DNA from: Erwinia rhapontici
GTDB taxonomy: Bacteria > Pseudomonadota > Gammaproteobacteria > Enterobacterales > Enterobacteriaceae
Assembly (NCBI RefSeq): GCF_012271765.1
Contig: NZ_VRKO01000017.1
Coordinates: 124,001-188,000, forward strand
Reading direction: 5' to 3'
Length of the DNA: 64,000 bases
The number at the start of each line of letters is the position of its first letter. Position 1 is the first letter of the stretch. The notes under the pieces are model-generated. The model was not told where the DNA came from. It ran no database searches and was given only the letters and a program-made list of their open reading frames with translations. The translations under genes and the position numbers were made by a program. Positions 50,362-59,265 of this stretch are shown here, piece after piece.

Positions 50362-52741
50362 TCACACTCGCGGACGAGTAGCTCCATCCCCCCCACCTCC
50401 GTTCCCCGGTATGCTGCCAGAGCCTGCCGGGGCTTTCGCATGGAACGCACCGCGCCAATATAATTTTGAAGAGCTTGATCGCTCACCTTCCGTAATTCGT
50501 TACCGTAATCTGGACGGCGAAAAGCGCAGCATTTCCCTTTTTGATTATGACGGACAGAAAAAAACTGGGGATTCGGAGGTCCGTTTACTGCGCCGCCGTC
50601 TGGATTCGTTGCCGCAGTATATCCGCCGTTACTACGACCAGAAATTAAGCAACGTAGAGAAAAATCAGGGGAATAAGAAAGCGTCCAGCTGGTTGAAAAA
50701 TACCTTTGGGCGCTTTGTTCTTCCTCGCATTGATGGCGTTAACGAAAAATACCTGCCGTTAGATACGCTGCCTATGAACCTCATGCATCTGCGTGATGAT
50801 CTGCGCCGCATTCCGTGGGCGGGTAAGCGTGAACTGAAGAAACTGGCTTACCGCCTGGCTGACTGTCTTACTGCTGAATTTATGCGTGAGTCTGATCATC
50901 AGCTGTCACGACATGGTGATTACGAATTCGCGATCATCTCAGGTTATGGCCGGGCTGGTTGGCTTATTACCCATCTGAACATGACGGCTCCGGGCTGGCG
51001 TGCGTACTGCAAAGAGGAGCTGACGGCAGACGATGCATTGCGCTGTGTTGCCCGTATTGAGTCGTCAGCGTGGTGGCTGCGCCGCCTGCGCCGTTTGCAT
51101 GACCAGTGGCGTGAGCATCTGATGATCGCAGCTGGCTACGTCCATAAAAAAGCAAAACCCTATTGCAGTGAGCCTTGTCTGAAGGAATGGCAGGCGCAGA
51201 AGAAAGCTAACCGCGAATACATCAACGCGATGGAGCTTGAGGATAAAGAAACCGGGGAACGGATATCGCTGGCTGACAAAGTTAATGGCAGCGTTGCTAA
51301 TAAAAATATTCGTCGCGCTGAGCTGATGGCGCGTATGCGTGGGTTTGAAGACCTGGCGAAAGCTGACGGGCTGGTCGGGGAGTTCTATACCCTGACGGCC
51401 CCGTCAAAGTTCCATGCTATGCAGCAAAGCGGGCGACGGAATAATAAATACAACGGTGCGAGCCCTCGCGAAACGCAGCGTTATCTTTGCAACGTCTGGT
51501 CAAAAGTCCGCGCTAAATGGAAGCGTGAAGGTATTCGCACATTCGGTTTTCGTGTCACTGAACCTCACCATGATGGGACTCCGCACTGGCATGCGCTGCT
51601 GTTCTTCCGCCCGGAAGATGTGGATTATGCGCGTGCTATTTTCCGCAAATATGCGCTGAAAGTTGATGGTCATGAAAAGGGAGCTGAGGAAAATCGATTT
51701 ATGTCTGTTCCGATCGACGAGGCTTTCGGATCGGCTACGGGCTATATCGCAAAATACATCTCTAAAAATATCGATGCGCATGGGATGGAAGACGAAACGG
51801 ATGATGAAACCGGGGAACTTCTGACGGAGATGTCTGCACGCGTCAGCGCGTGGGCCTCGCGCTGGAACATCCGACAGTTCCAGCAGATCGGCGGTGCGCC
51901 GGTCACCGTTTACCGTGAGCTTGGCCGCTTGCGTGATCGCGACCTTTGGCTTTTCCCTGAAATAGTCCCCGCACAGGTTGCCGCCGGTGAATATGACTGG
52001 GCGGGTTATGTCACCGCTCAGGGTGGTCCTCTGGTTCCTCGCGATCTTCTCCGCGTGCGCCTCAATTATGAAGTGACTGAAAACGGTAATGACTACGGTG
52101 ATGACGTCAGTCATGTAACGGGTGTTTACTCACCGTTTGATCCGGCATCGTCGGTGATTTTTACCCGTACCAACAGTTATCAGATAGTCCCGAAGGCGAA
52201 AGAAGAGGCCGTTGAGGCTGTTGCCGTGGGTGTTGACCTGGCTTTGTCAGGCGGCCCCGCCGCCCCTTGGAGTTCTGTCAATAACTGTACGCGGGAGCCG
52301 CGAAAGCTGAAAAAAATGGCCGTATCGAGCACGGTCAGAGGTGACCATGTGGTACCGCCAGCGGTGGTTACCGACGTCAATATTTGGGACGGCATTGATT
52401 TTGACAAAATGACACGTAAGCAACGCCGGGCGTTCAATGAAAATCTTGTGTCGCTGAGTAAAAAGCCTCGTTCGGCTGTTCAGGGCGTTGCTTCAGTCCC
52501 CCCGGGACGTGCGGCGGCGCTGGCGGATTTTGCTAAAAGTTGTGGTCTGAACATCACTGAGCTTGAGGCAACTAAGCTGGCGGCCGGTGAGATTTTAACG
52601 CTGAACGGTAAGCGCTGGCGGGCCCAGGCAGACGGCGCTATCAGAGATGCTGGCCGCAGTGATGAAGAGATTAAGAGCAGTTTAATGAGTCGTGTTTATA
52701 AGCTGGCGAATTCAGCAAGGCAGCAGGGCGGCCAAAAATGA
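50354..52741 (+). CDS. A: P2 gpA-type replication initiator endonuclease
   Basis: Nicks the phage origin and initiates rolling-circle replication. About 795 residues with GTG at 50354, overlapping dam by 8 nt; ATG 50411 is the alternative (776 residues). HUH-nuclease features: the HxH motif in EPHHDGTPHWHALLFF and the paired tyrosines YxxxY in ATGYIAKYISKN. The C-terminal part (from about 640) is Ala/Pro-rich and variable. In P2 the origin lies within this gene; I cannot place it here. Confidence 0.92.
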   Translation: MPDHTRGRVAPSPPPPFPGMLPEPAGAFAWNAPRQYNFEELDRSPSVIRYRNLDGEKRSISLFDYDGQKKTGDSEVRLLRRRLDSLPQYIRRYYDQKLSNVEKNQGNKKASSWLKNTFGRFVLPRIDGVNEKYLPLDTLPMNLMHLRDDLRRIPWAGKRELKKLAYRLADCLTAEFMRESDHQLSRHGDYEFAIISGYGRAGWLITHLNMTAPGWRAYCKEELTADDALRCVARIESSAWWLRRLRRLHDQWREHLMIAAGYVHKKAKPYCSEPCLKEWQAQKKANREYINAMELEDKETGERISLADKVNGSVANKNIRRAELMARMRGFEDLAKADGLVGEFYTLTAPSKFHAMQQSGRRNNKYNGASPRETQRYLCNVWSKVRAKWKREGIRTFGFRVTEPHHDGTPHWHALLFFRPEDVDYARAIFRKYALKVDGHEKGAEENRFMSVPIDEAFGSATGYIAKYISKNIDAHGMEDETDDETGELLTEMSARVSAWASRWNIRQFQQIGGAPVTVYRELGRLRDRDLWLFPEIVPAQVAAGEYDWAGYVTAQGGPLVPRDLLRVRLNYEVTENGNDYGDDVSHVTGVYSPFDPASSVIFTRTNSYQIVPKAKEEAVEAVAVGVDLALSGGPAAPWSSVNNCTREPRKLKKMAVSSTVRGDHVVPPAVVTDVNIWDGIDFDKMTRKQRRAFNENLVSLSKKPRSAVQGVASVPPGRAAALADFAKSCGLNITELEATKLAAGEILTLNGKRWRAQADGAIRDAGRSDEEIKSSLMSRVYKLANSARQQGGQK

Positions 52742-52808
52742 CCATGCTGGCCAGTTGTCCGGTGGTCAGAAATGACCGTACTGCAGTTATTTTTTAGGGG
52801 GGTGAATC

Positions 52809-53510
52809 ATGGGTTATTTAGGGAGTAAGGCGGCCAGCGGCGCTTATCAGAAAATAATATCACTGATGCCGGTGCACGATACCTACGTTGAGACTCATTT
52901 AGGTGGTGGTGCCATTATGCTGAGGAAGCCGCCCGCAGCGCTTAACATTGGTTTTGATATTGACGTCATTACGATAGAGGCTTTTTGCCAGGGTAATCCT
53001 GATTTTCTTGATGGCCTGGCTGATGATCTTATGATTTCCGTGTCAGATGCGGTTACGGAATTAAATCAACTGGCTTATGGGGAGTTGGGGAAGGTGCTGA
53101 TTTATGCAGACCCGCCATATCTTGCGGAGACGCGCACCAGTAACGCAAAGTATCGAAACGAATATACGCGGGCTGACCATGTGCAACTGCTGCAATGCCT
53201 GCGCCGAGTGCCAGCGAATGTTATGTTATCGGGATATCCTTCCGCGCTTTACGATGAAATGTTACCTGATTGGCATACAACAGAATTTCAGGTGATGACA
53301 CGCGGTGGTGTCCGAACTGAAAAGCTTTGGATGAACTACGACCCCGCAGTTGTGCCGTTATTTTCTTCCGCTTTCGCGGGTGATGACTATGAAGACCGGA
53401 GGCGCATCAAGCGCAAAGCTGCACGGTGGCGTGAGAAGTTCAGGCTGTTGGCGCCGGGGGAAAGGCTTGCGGTATTGGCGGCATTGTCGGAGGTCGAATT
53501 AAACGGATAA
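52809..53510 (+). CDS. second DNA adenine methyltransferase
   Basis: A 233-residue D12-class methylase starting MGYLGSKAASGAYQKIISLM, with ETHLGGGAIM as SAM motif I (about 28-37) and canonical DPPY at 101-104. It differs from the Dam at 49456 in length and sequence, so the specificity may differ. Preceded by GGGGGTG; followed by a basic C-terminal helix region. It lies in the variable segment between A and the capsid genes. Confidence 0.85.
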   Translation: MGYLGSKAASGAYQKIISLMPVHDTYVETHLGGGAIMLRKPPAALNIGFDIDVITIEAFCQGNPDFLDGLADDLMISVSDAVTELNQLAYGELGKVLIYADPPYLAETRTSNAKYRNEYTRADHVQLLQCLRRVPANVMLSGYPSALYDEMLPDWHTTEFQVMTRGGVRTEKLWMNYDPAVVPLFSSAFAGDDYEDRRRIKRKAARWREKFRLLAPGERLAVLAALSEVELNG

Positions 53511-53614
53511 TTCCTAAAGTGGCGACGTTTTGCCGCCTCGTCTGTTGTTTTCTTGACCTGTCCACGCTTCGCAGATATACAGAAATCGAGTTCAACCCGC
53601 TTGGAGCGGACCCG

Positions 53615-53926
53615 ATGAAAGTTTACGATACCAATTATCCCCCTGATACTTTTGGCCGCATTAAGATGGGGATGATCAAAGAGATGTACCTCAGCTATAA
53701 CGGATATTCGAAGCCTGTAGGCGGTGACAGCCTGCGTATCAGCTGCACATATCAGGGTGTTGTAAGGGATGTGATCACAGTGAAAATCGTATCAGCTGCG
53801 GATAGCTCTGATGCACCGGAAACGGTGCTTATCAGGGTTGAGGGGCGTTTGGCTGATATGGGTAAGCTGACGGGCTGCGATAATGGCTGGTTCCATCGCG
53901 ATCACCTTCCGCGCCTGCAAAGCTGA
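53615..53926 (+). CDS. hypothetical phage protein
   Basis: A 103-residue protein starting MKVYDTNYPPDTFGRIKMGM, 8 nt after GGAG. Predominantly beta-type composition (LRISCTYQGVVRDVITVKIV). No family recognised. Last rightward gene before the antisense SOS-box gene. The longer frame from 53519 lacks a start signal. Confidence 0.6.
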   Translation: MKVYDTNYPPDTFGRIKMGMIKEMYLSYNGYSKPVGGDSLRISCTYQGVVRDVITVKIVSAADSSDAPETVLIRVEGRLADMGKLTGCDNGWFHRDHLPRLQS

Positions 53927-53959
53927 TGAGTTGGCGCCAGTGGCTGTGCTGGCGCTTGC

Positions 53960-54199
53960 TTAACGTGTGTACCCCATATTTATCAAAAAATACCGCTTCA
54001 GATCGTAGCCCTCTTCTGCGTACTCCTTCCATGATGGTTGGTAATAACTGATCCACTCGTTCGCCTCGCGGCGTGTGAAGTGGTGGTTAACTTTTTCCAG
54101 TTCTTTCACGAAATCGGACGTGTTAACCACCTGTCCTCTGGTGGAATCTCTTTTGATGCTGTTCAAAAATGCTGATTTTATTTCGTAATTTCTTGCCAT
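53960..54199 (-). CDS. SOS-box-controlled small protein, candidate antirepressor
   Basis: A 79-residue helical protein starting MARNYEIKSAFLNSIKRDST, with REANEWISYYQPSWKEYAEE near the C-terminus. No sequence match to a known antirepressor can be claimed. Its start lies 17 nt from a perfect LexA box, the situation of the tum antirepressor of phage 186, which makes a P2-type prophage UV-inducible. Transcribed opposite to its neighbours. Confidence 0.65.
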   Translation of the reverse strand: MARNYEIKSAFLNSIKRDSTRGQVVNTSDFVKELEKVNHHFTRREANEWISYYQPSWKEYAEEGYDLKRYFLINMGYTR

Positions 54200-54216
54200 A
54201 GGTCAACCATATTTAA

Positions 54217-54232
54217 CTGTATACATATACAG
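54217..54232 (-). promoter_or_regulatory. LexA (SOS) box
   Basis: CTGTATACATATACAG fits CTG-TN8A-CAG exactly and is near-perfectly symmetric, flanked by TAA and TAT. It lies 17 nt upstream of the small antisense gene and about 150 nt from the divergent membrane-protein gene. Confidence 0.88.
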
Positions 54233-54386
54233 TATTTCATATTTTGGCATAAATCAATTTTCAATAATTCATTGAATAATAATGAATATTATTCCTTCTG
54301 GATTTTTCTTGATAAGAATTATCTTAAAAAATATGGGTTTTGCTGCTATATCTCTGAGAAATTATTTGAGGTAGGAATTGTTACTT
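54233..54386. other. AT-rich divergent promoter region
   Basis: A 154-nt stretch of very low G+C with ATAATGAATATTATT-like sequence between the SOS-box gene and the membrane-protein gene. Its composition contrasts with the rest of the prophage and marks the boundary of an acquired cargo segment. Confidence 0.55.
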
Positions 54387-55121
54387 ATGAAGGATGTTTT
54401 GCAGGGTATTGCTGATCGTATAAGTGGGCCGCTTTACGGTTATGTTTCAGTGTCTTTAGTTCTCTTTAACTGGAGGTGGTTAGCTCTTCTTTTTATGAGT
54501 AAGTATCCTGTTGAAGTGAGGATTACCGTTATTGAACAATATTTTAATTGGTGGGTGGGGCTTGCTGCTCCACTTGCTTCTGGTGTTGCCGCTGCATTAC
54601 TAACGCCATTTTTCCATGTTGTTTTGGCGTCAGTCCATCGCAAAGCGACGAAACTGGGATTATCCGTAAAAACCAAAATGGCGAAAGACAAGGCTAAGGC
54701 TGACCAGGAAATAGCGCGAGAGAATGCAAAGAGCACATACGCGCAAAATATCGCAAATGAAATCGAAATCCTCAGGCAGAAAAGGGTTCAAAGTTTTGCG
54801 GTAAGAGTTGAGACCAATATTAAAAACATGCGGAAGGATGCACACATGTTGAGGGTGCATCATCATGATAATGTGAACAAATTTAAATCTCTGAATGGTG
54901 AGGTTTCGACAGCTATATACATGCTTGAAACCATTCATAAAGCCGCAGAGTCTTACCAGACAAGTCTCCCGAAGGATGAGCACATAGAAGAGTTAATCGC
55001 GGGAAGGGGAGATTTTATAAAACTTTGGCATATGAATTATGGAAGTGGCACACAGTTGCCACCATTTTTACAGCTTAATACAGAAGGTTTTGAACCAAAT
55101 ACGACGATTCCTCCAGAATGA
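54387..55121 (+). CDS. two-TM, coiled-coil membrane protein (cargo gene)
   Basis: A 244-residue protein starting MKDVLQGIADRISGPLYGYV (ATG 54387; an in-frame TTG three codons upstream is less likely). Two N-terminal transmembrane helices (about 17-37 and 52-82) surround a short loop, and a long charged coiled coil follows (about 85-205, including KTKMAKDKAKADQEIARENA). The C-terminus would be cytosolic. Codon use is AT-rich relative to the phage. It sits between the replication and capsid modules with its own terminator, so it is probably expressed in the lysogen. Superinfection exclusion or defence is a guess from position and architecture. Confidence 0.65.
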   Translation: MKDVLQGIADRISGPLYGYVSVSLVLFNWRWLALLFMSKYPVEVRITVIEQYFNWWVGLAAPLASGVAAALLTPFFHVVLASVHRKATKLGLSVKTKMAKDKAKADQEIARENAKSTYAQNIANEIEILRQKRVQSFAVRVETNIKNMRKDAHMLRVHHHDNVNKFKSLNGEVSTAIYMLETIHKAAESYQTSLPKDEHIEELIAGRGDFIKLWHMNYGSGTQLPPFLQLNTEGFEPNTTIPPE

Positions 55122-55218
55122 AAATGGGTGCAATAAACCGCACCGTTTTGCACAATTTTTTTGTGGTCACGATTGCCAGCCAGCACCAGCACTGGCGCGG
55201 GATCGGCCAGGCTGCAAA

Positions 55219-55242
55219 GGTGCAAAAAAAGGCACCCTTTTT
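55219..55242 (+). terminator. terminator after the membrane-protein gene
   Basis: GGTGC and GCACC arms around an A-rich loop, flanked by AAA upstream and CTTTTT downstream, about 98 nt after the stop. Confidence 0.65.
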
Positions 55243-55381
55243 ATGCGCGGGCGAGGCGGGGGAGCAGTCGCGCGCAAAGGGGGTATGGAGGGGGTATTAT
55301 TCAGAATGCGAAAATTGCCCGAAAATCGGGCCGTATCGTGTTTTTCAGGGGTGAGGCCGTGTCATTGTGTGAGAAACGGCA

Positions 55382-55410
55382 AAGCCCCGCAGCGTGGCGC
55401 TGAAGGGCTT
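55382..55410 (-). terminator. hairpin ending the P-Q transcript
   Basis: AAGCCC with CAGCG, and CGCTG with GGGCTT, form a two-part stem (TGG loop), 57 nt after the Q stop on the minus strand; a short TTTGCCGTTTC tail follows in that direction. Confidence 0.55.
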
Positions 55411-55466
55411 AGATTCGAGAGGAGTGAAGCGGGTGAATGTGACCGTGCCAGCTGGCTGGCCGTGAT

Positions 55467-56531
55467 TTATTTGCTGGTCTCTGCCAGCGCGTAGGGTTTG
55501 AAGTCGAATACATCCACACCCAGCCAATCATTCAGATCTTTCAGCACTTCCATCACTGGATAGAGTTCGTTAATAGCGAACACCTTCGCGGCTTTCTCAA
55601 TATCACCGAGGCCGCCCGTATTGTTAGGCATGACACCCATAAGCTGTGGCGGGACGCGGTGAATTGCCAGCATGTCATCGCGGGTCGCATCCTTGATGCC
55701 GGTGAATTCATCCTTTGCCGCTATCTGGCTGAACGGCATGATTTGCAGGCCGTCCTTTTTCCCGCCTGCTGCGTAGACGAAAAGGTTTTTAAAAGCGCCA
55801 CCGCCTCTAGCGTCGGTTAAAGACTTCTTCAGTTTTTCCACGTCCGCACTGTTGGCCACGGGATCGGTGAGGTACACGATAACCCCGGCGTGACTGCCGT
55901 TGATGTAATAGTTGCGGCGAAATAACGTGGCTTCACCGTTCAACAGAATGGATTGCATTGCCGACATATATTCAGGGGTTCCGTAAATCTCTTGGTGAAT
56001 GCTGGGGCTGCGCAGGTGGTAAACGTTACCCGGCGGAAAGGCATAATCCTCTTCGTAGTAGGTGACAAACCAGTACTGATCGAGGTCTTCCCCGCGCCGA
56101 GTATATTTCGCCAAGCTGTGCTTTAGCTTCAACGGCTGGCCCAGTCGGTTTTTCCTCAGTTCCAGATACGCATTGCCAAACACCAGGTAGTCCATGATGA
56201 AGGCGCTCGCATCTTGCCGGGAAAGCAGCGGGTGCGGTTTAAAACAGGACATAATGACATTACGTTTGAATATCAGCGGTGACTGGTGGTGTACTGCGCC
56301 TTCAACCATCCTCGCCAGACCGTATGTGCTGATCGGGGGTTCGTACCAGCGCCCATTTTTGGCGCACTCCATGCAGTCCTGTAAGTCACGCTGATCCATG
56401 ATCGACGTCGGTTCTCCGAAACTGAATGACTGGATTTCATCAATCGGCTGCTGAATGGAATCGCCAGCTGGTAGGGCTTCAGGCGTCGTTGCGTTGCTGA
56501 ACGTTCTGTTTTTTTTAGTGCGGCGGCTCAT
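55467..56531 (-). CDS. Q: portal protein (P2 gpQ)
   Basis: Forms the dodecameric portal for DNA packaging and the head-tail joint. The protein has 354 residues (P2 Q is 344). Phage-portal signatures: ISTYGLARMVEGAVHHQSPL, AFIMDYLVFGNAYLELRKNR, EIYGTPEYMSAMQSILLNGE and IHRVPPQLMGVMPNNTGGLG. Two nt downstream of P on the minus strand, in P2 order. Confidence 0.96.
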   Translation of the reverse strand: MSRRTKKNRTFSNATTPEALPAGDSIQQPIDEIQSFSFGEPTSIMDQRDLQDCMECAKNGRWYEPPISTYGLARMVEGAVHHQSPLIFKRNVIMSCFKPHPLLSRQDASAFIMDYLVFGNAYLELRKNRLGQPLKLKHSLAKYTRRGEDLDQYWFVTYYEEDYAFPPGNVYHLRSPSIHQEIYGTPEYMSAMQSILLNGEATLFRRNYYINGSHAGVIVYLTDPVANSADVEKLKKSLTDARGGGAFKNLFVYAAGGKKDGLQIMPFSQIAAKDEFTGIKDATRDDMLAIHRVPPQLMGVMPNNTGGLGDIEKAAKVFAINELYPVMEVLKDLNDWLGVDVFDFKPYALAETSK

Positions 56532-56533
56532 TC

Positions 56534-58249
56534 TTAGAATTCCTCAACGAAGCTGTCACTACCGCTGCCGGCATCATTGCCCAGCGGTTCATTTTGTAAT
56601 GCGTGCATAGTTGCCCAGGCCAGATCACCGTGGTTGCTGCCGCGCTTGCGATCAGATGCGTAGGTGATGGTGCCGCCCTTCGGGGTAATAAGTTTTCTGA
56701 TCGTCATGAAGCTGCTGACGACATCCATCATTCCCGCGTCATATTCAAATCGCCCAGCGCGGATGACCATTTGCGCCTTGAGAACCAACTGTCGCTTAAC
56801 GGCTGGGGTGTAGATGTGCATCTGAGCCGCCGGGAAGAATTTCACCACCAGTTCATAAACTGCTGCCCCGATACTGTTCCCGTCGATATCGATATGCTGT
56901 ACGTCATAAATTGTTGTCAGCCGTTTGATAAACGCTGCCTGTTCTTCAAATTCCATGCCGCGCAGCTGGTGACGCTCAATTACGCGGAATTTACCGCCCG
57001 GAACCAGTGGCGGGGCAAGCACGACAAGGCCGCCGCTGTCGCCTTTACCGCTGCTGCCGTTGGGATCATAACCAATCCAGACCTTACGGTTACCAAGGGG
57101 GCGGGGCGCATAGGGATTCCAGTCGGGCCAGATACCGCTGTAACCGTCCACGCCGCAGTTAATCAGCTCGTTATAATTGAATGCCCGCTCTCCTTGTTTA
57201 ACGAAGATGCAGCGATACAGGTTGTCGAATTCGTCCGGGCTGTTTTCGTTCTGGATCTCCTCCAGGTCGATTAGCGGGAAGCCATGATCGATAACGTCCT
57301 GAACCGTGACAATCTGCCGCCAGATATTGTCTGCGCACAGCTGGCCGTCTTTCAGTGCCTTGTGACTGAGATCCAGCTCAGCTCGTTCTTTTTTGCCTCT
57401 TCCTTTGTTGAACAGATTTCCCGTCCAAAATTCATAGGCTTCATGTTCCTCGCTCGACGGAGTGGAAAAATAGGTGCGTCGGAGACCAACATGCGTCGCC
57501 ATCCCGGCGGCGACTTTTCGCAGGTTGAGGAAGTTGGCTACCCAAAACGCCTCATCAAAATAGAGGTCGCCGGTATAGGACTGCGCAGTTGCTGCTGACG
57601 TGCCGAGGAAGTACAGCGTTGCACCGTTCGACAGGATTATTTCGTCACCACCTTTCAACTCAATTCCGATGCTGCGTGCCAAGAAAATAATAAATTTCTT
57701 GAACTGGAAAGCCTGTGCGCGTGAAGCCGAAAGGAATATCTGGTTGGTTCCTGTCTCCAGCGCCCTCAGTAGTGCCTCACGTGCAAAGTACCAGCTGGCA
57801 CCAATCTGACGAGATTTCAGGATGAAACGGTTACGCCGGTTGCGCTGTTTGTACCAACGCTTCTGATGCTCAAAAAGCGACTCCAGCACCAGGGCGCGAA
57901 GCTCTGCGATCTGTTCCGCGCTGAAATGGTTTTTCGGTGTCTTCTCTTTCTTCTCCTGATCCTTCTCTTTGCGTTCGTCACGCGCCAGCCGCGCAAGCTG
58001 GCGGCCAAGCACGTCCAGTGTTTTGAAATCGTGGGCGCTCAGATCTTCTTTTGCCATCAGTCGCAGATAACGCACGTCGGTACGCTCAAGCGCCCGTTGT
58101 ATCGGCGTGGTTGCGTCCCACGCGTCACGGCGACGCCAGGAATAAATGGTATTAGCACTCAACCCCAGTCGCTGAGCGATTTGGGGGATACTGTAGGCCT
58201 GCCAGTAAAGGCTTTTGGCCTCGTCGCGGGGATCGGTGACTGTTTTCAT
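56534..58249 (-). CDS. P: terminase large subunit (P2 gpP)
   Basis: The ATPase motor and endonuclease that cuts and packages DNA. The protein has 571 residues (P2 P is 590). An N-terminal HTH-like helix pair (IPQIAQRLGLSANTIYSWRR) is followed by a Walker A-like KSRQIGASWYFA, Walker B DLYFDEAFW, and a C-terminal nuclease domain with DPNGSSGKGDSGGLVVL and DIDGNSIGAAVYE acidic residues. First gene of the leftward P-Q late operon, divergent from O. Confidence 0.96.
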   Translation of the reverse strand: MKTVTDPRDEAKSLYWQAYSIPQIAQRLGLSANTIYSWRRRDAWDATTPIQRALERTDVRYLRLMAKEDLSAHDFKTLDVLGRQLARLARDERKEKDQEKKEKTPKNHFSAEQIAELRALVLESLFEHQKRWYKQRNRRNRFILKSRQIGASWYFAREALLRALETGTNQIFLSASRAQAFQFKKFIIFLARSIGIELKGGDEIILSNGATLYFLGTSAATAQSYTGDLYFDEAFWVANFLNLRKVAAGMATHVGLRRTYFSTPSSEEHEAYEFWTGNLFNKGRGKKERAELDLSHKALKDGQLCADNIWRQIVTVQDVIDHGFPLIDLEEIQNENSPDEFDNLYRCIFVKQGERAFNYNELINCGVDGYSGIWPDWNPYAPRPLGNRKVWIGYDPNGSSGKGDSGGLVVLAPPLVPGGKFRVIERHQLRGMEFEEQAAFIKRLTTIYDVQHIDIDGNSIGAAVYELVVKFFPAAQMHIYTPAVKRQLVLKAQMVIRAGRFEYDAGMMDVVSSFMTIRKLITPKGGTITYASDRKRGSNHGDLAWATMHALQNEPLGNDAGSGSDSFVEEF

Positions 58250-58295
58250 GGGTACAGGCTATCGCGCCCGCGAAGGCTGGAATATCAGCCGAGAT

Positions 58296-58313
58296 TGTCG
58301 CTGAACGCTGACA
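58296..58313. promoter_or_regulatory. Ogr/Delta late-promoter element
   Basis: TGT-N12-ACA (TGT 58296-58298, ACA 58311-58313) is the known binding pattern of the P2-family late activator Ogr. The symmetric context ATTGTC...GACAAT lies 47 nt from P and 80 nt from O, so one element may serve both divergent late operons. The ogr gene is not in the window. Confidence 0.8.
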
Positions 58314-58392
58314 ATTCCCATGTGTGGCGCGGTTTGCCTGCGGGAAAGAAGATAGGGGCCACAGCAGTTAAAACCCTTTCCCGGAGTTGAGA

Positions 58393-59229
58393 ATGGCAAA
58401 GACAAAAAAAGTGCGCATTGCCGTAGAAGGCGCAACCACTGACGGCCGCAATGTGGAACGTTTGCACATTGAGCAGGCAGCTAAAAATTACAGTCCTGAA
58501 AAGTACGGTGCCCGCGTCAATCTGGAGCACTTCAAAAGCTTACTGCCGGACTCCGCGTTTCGTTGCTATGGCGATGTGACAGCAGTATCCGCAGAAGAAA
58601 TCGCTGATGGACCGCTCAAAGGCAAACTGGCGCTGTATGCGGAAATTGACCCTACCCCCGAACTGATTGCTCTGAACCAGTCCCGCCAGAAGGTTTATAC
58701 CAGCGCGGAGTTTCATCCTTCATTTTCTGACACCGGCGAAGCCTACCTGATGGGTATCGCGCTCACTGACAGCCCGGCAAGCCTGGGGACTGAAATTCTG
58801 AAATTCAGCGCCGGTGAATGGGTGCGCCCGCTGCTGTCACGTAAGACTGATCCGGCCTGTTTCTTTGCTGAAGGTCATGAAGCGCAAATGGAATTTGAAG
58901 CTGACGTGCCAGCTGCGGAAACCGGCAATAAGTTTTTCAGCACCATCAAAGCCCTGCTTTCGAAAGGTCAGCGCCAATTTTCCGCAGAAGCTTCTGAGAT
59001 CCGTGACGCGGTTGAGCTGGTCGCGAAGTCGCAGGCGGATACCCTGGACAAGGTGCAGGCGTTAAGTCAGGGCCAGGTCGCGTTATCCGACATCCCAAAA
59101 GAGGTGGAAGACCTTCGGAAAGAACTGGTTGAGCTGAAAGAAATGCTGGCATCGCAGGACAACAGCTACAACCAGCGTCCCTCATCGAAGGGCGGCAACG
59201 GTGATTCATCGCTGCTGGCTGACTGCTGA
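58393..59229 (+). CDS. O: capsid scaffold/protease (P2 gpO)
   Basis: Internal scaffold for capsid assembly that also acts as the prohead serine protease. The protein has 278 residues with start at 58393 after GGAG. Sequence pattern of gpO: IAVEGATTDGRNVERLHIEQ, YSPEKYGARVNLEHFKSLLP (catalytic His region), GIALTDSPASLGTEILKFSA (catalytic Ser region) and a C-terminal helical scaffold (~190-260). Confidence 0.93.
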   Translation: MAKTKKVRIAVEGATTDGRNVERLHIEQAAKNYSPEKYGARVNLEHFKSLLPDSAFRCYGDVTAVSAEEIADGPLKGKLALYAEIDPTPELIALNQSRQKVYTSAEFHPSFSDTGEAYLMGIALTDSPASLGTEILKFSAGEWVRPLLSRKTDPACFFAEGHEAQMEFEADVPAAETGNKFFSTIKALLSKGQRQFSAEASEIRDAVELVAKSQADTLDKVQALSQGQVALSDIPKEVEDLRKELVELKEMLASQDNSYNQRPSSKGGNGDSSLLADC

Positions 59230-59265
59230 GAAGTTAACCCCCAACCGTTTTAAGGAAAGTAAGAC

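Larger units (their letters stand above)
55122..55466. other. GC-rich non-coding interval with two terminators
   Basis: 345 nt between the membrane-protein gene and the Q stop. It holds the two terminators listed separately and a G-rich stretch (55240-55300). Overlapping short frames on the plus strand show no homology-like pattern or start signals and are not called. Confidence 0.6.

Noticed and set aside
55039..55494. Several overlapping 60-150-codon plus-strand frames upstream of Q
   Set aside because: They conflict with each other, span two hairpins, have no convincing start sites and read as GC-rich noise.
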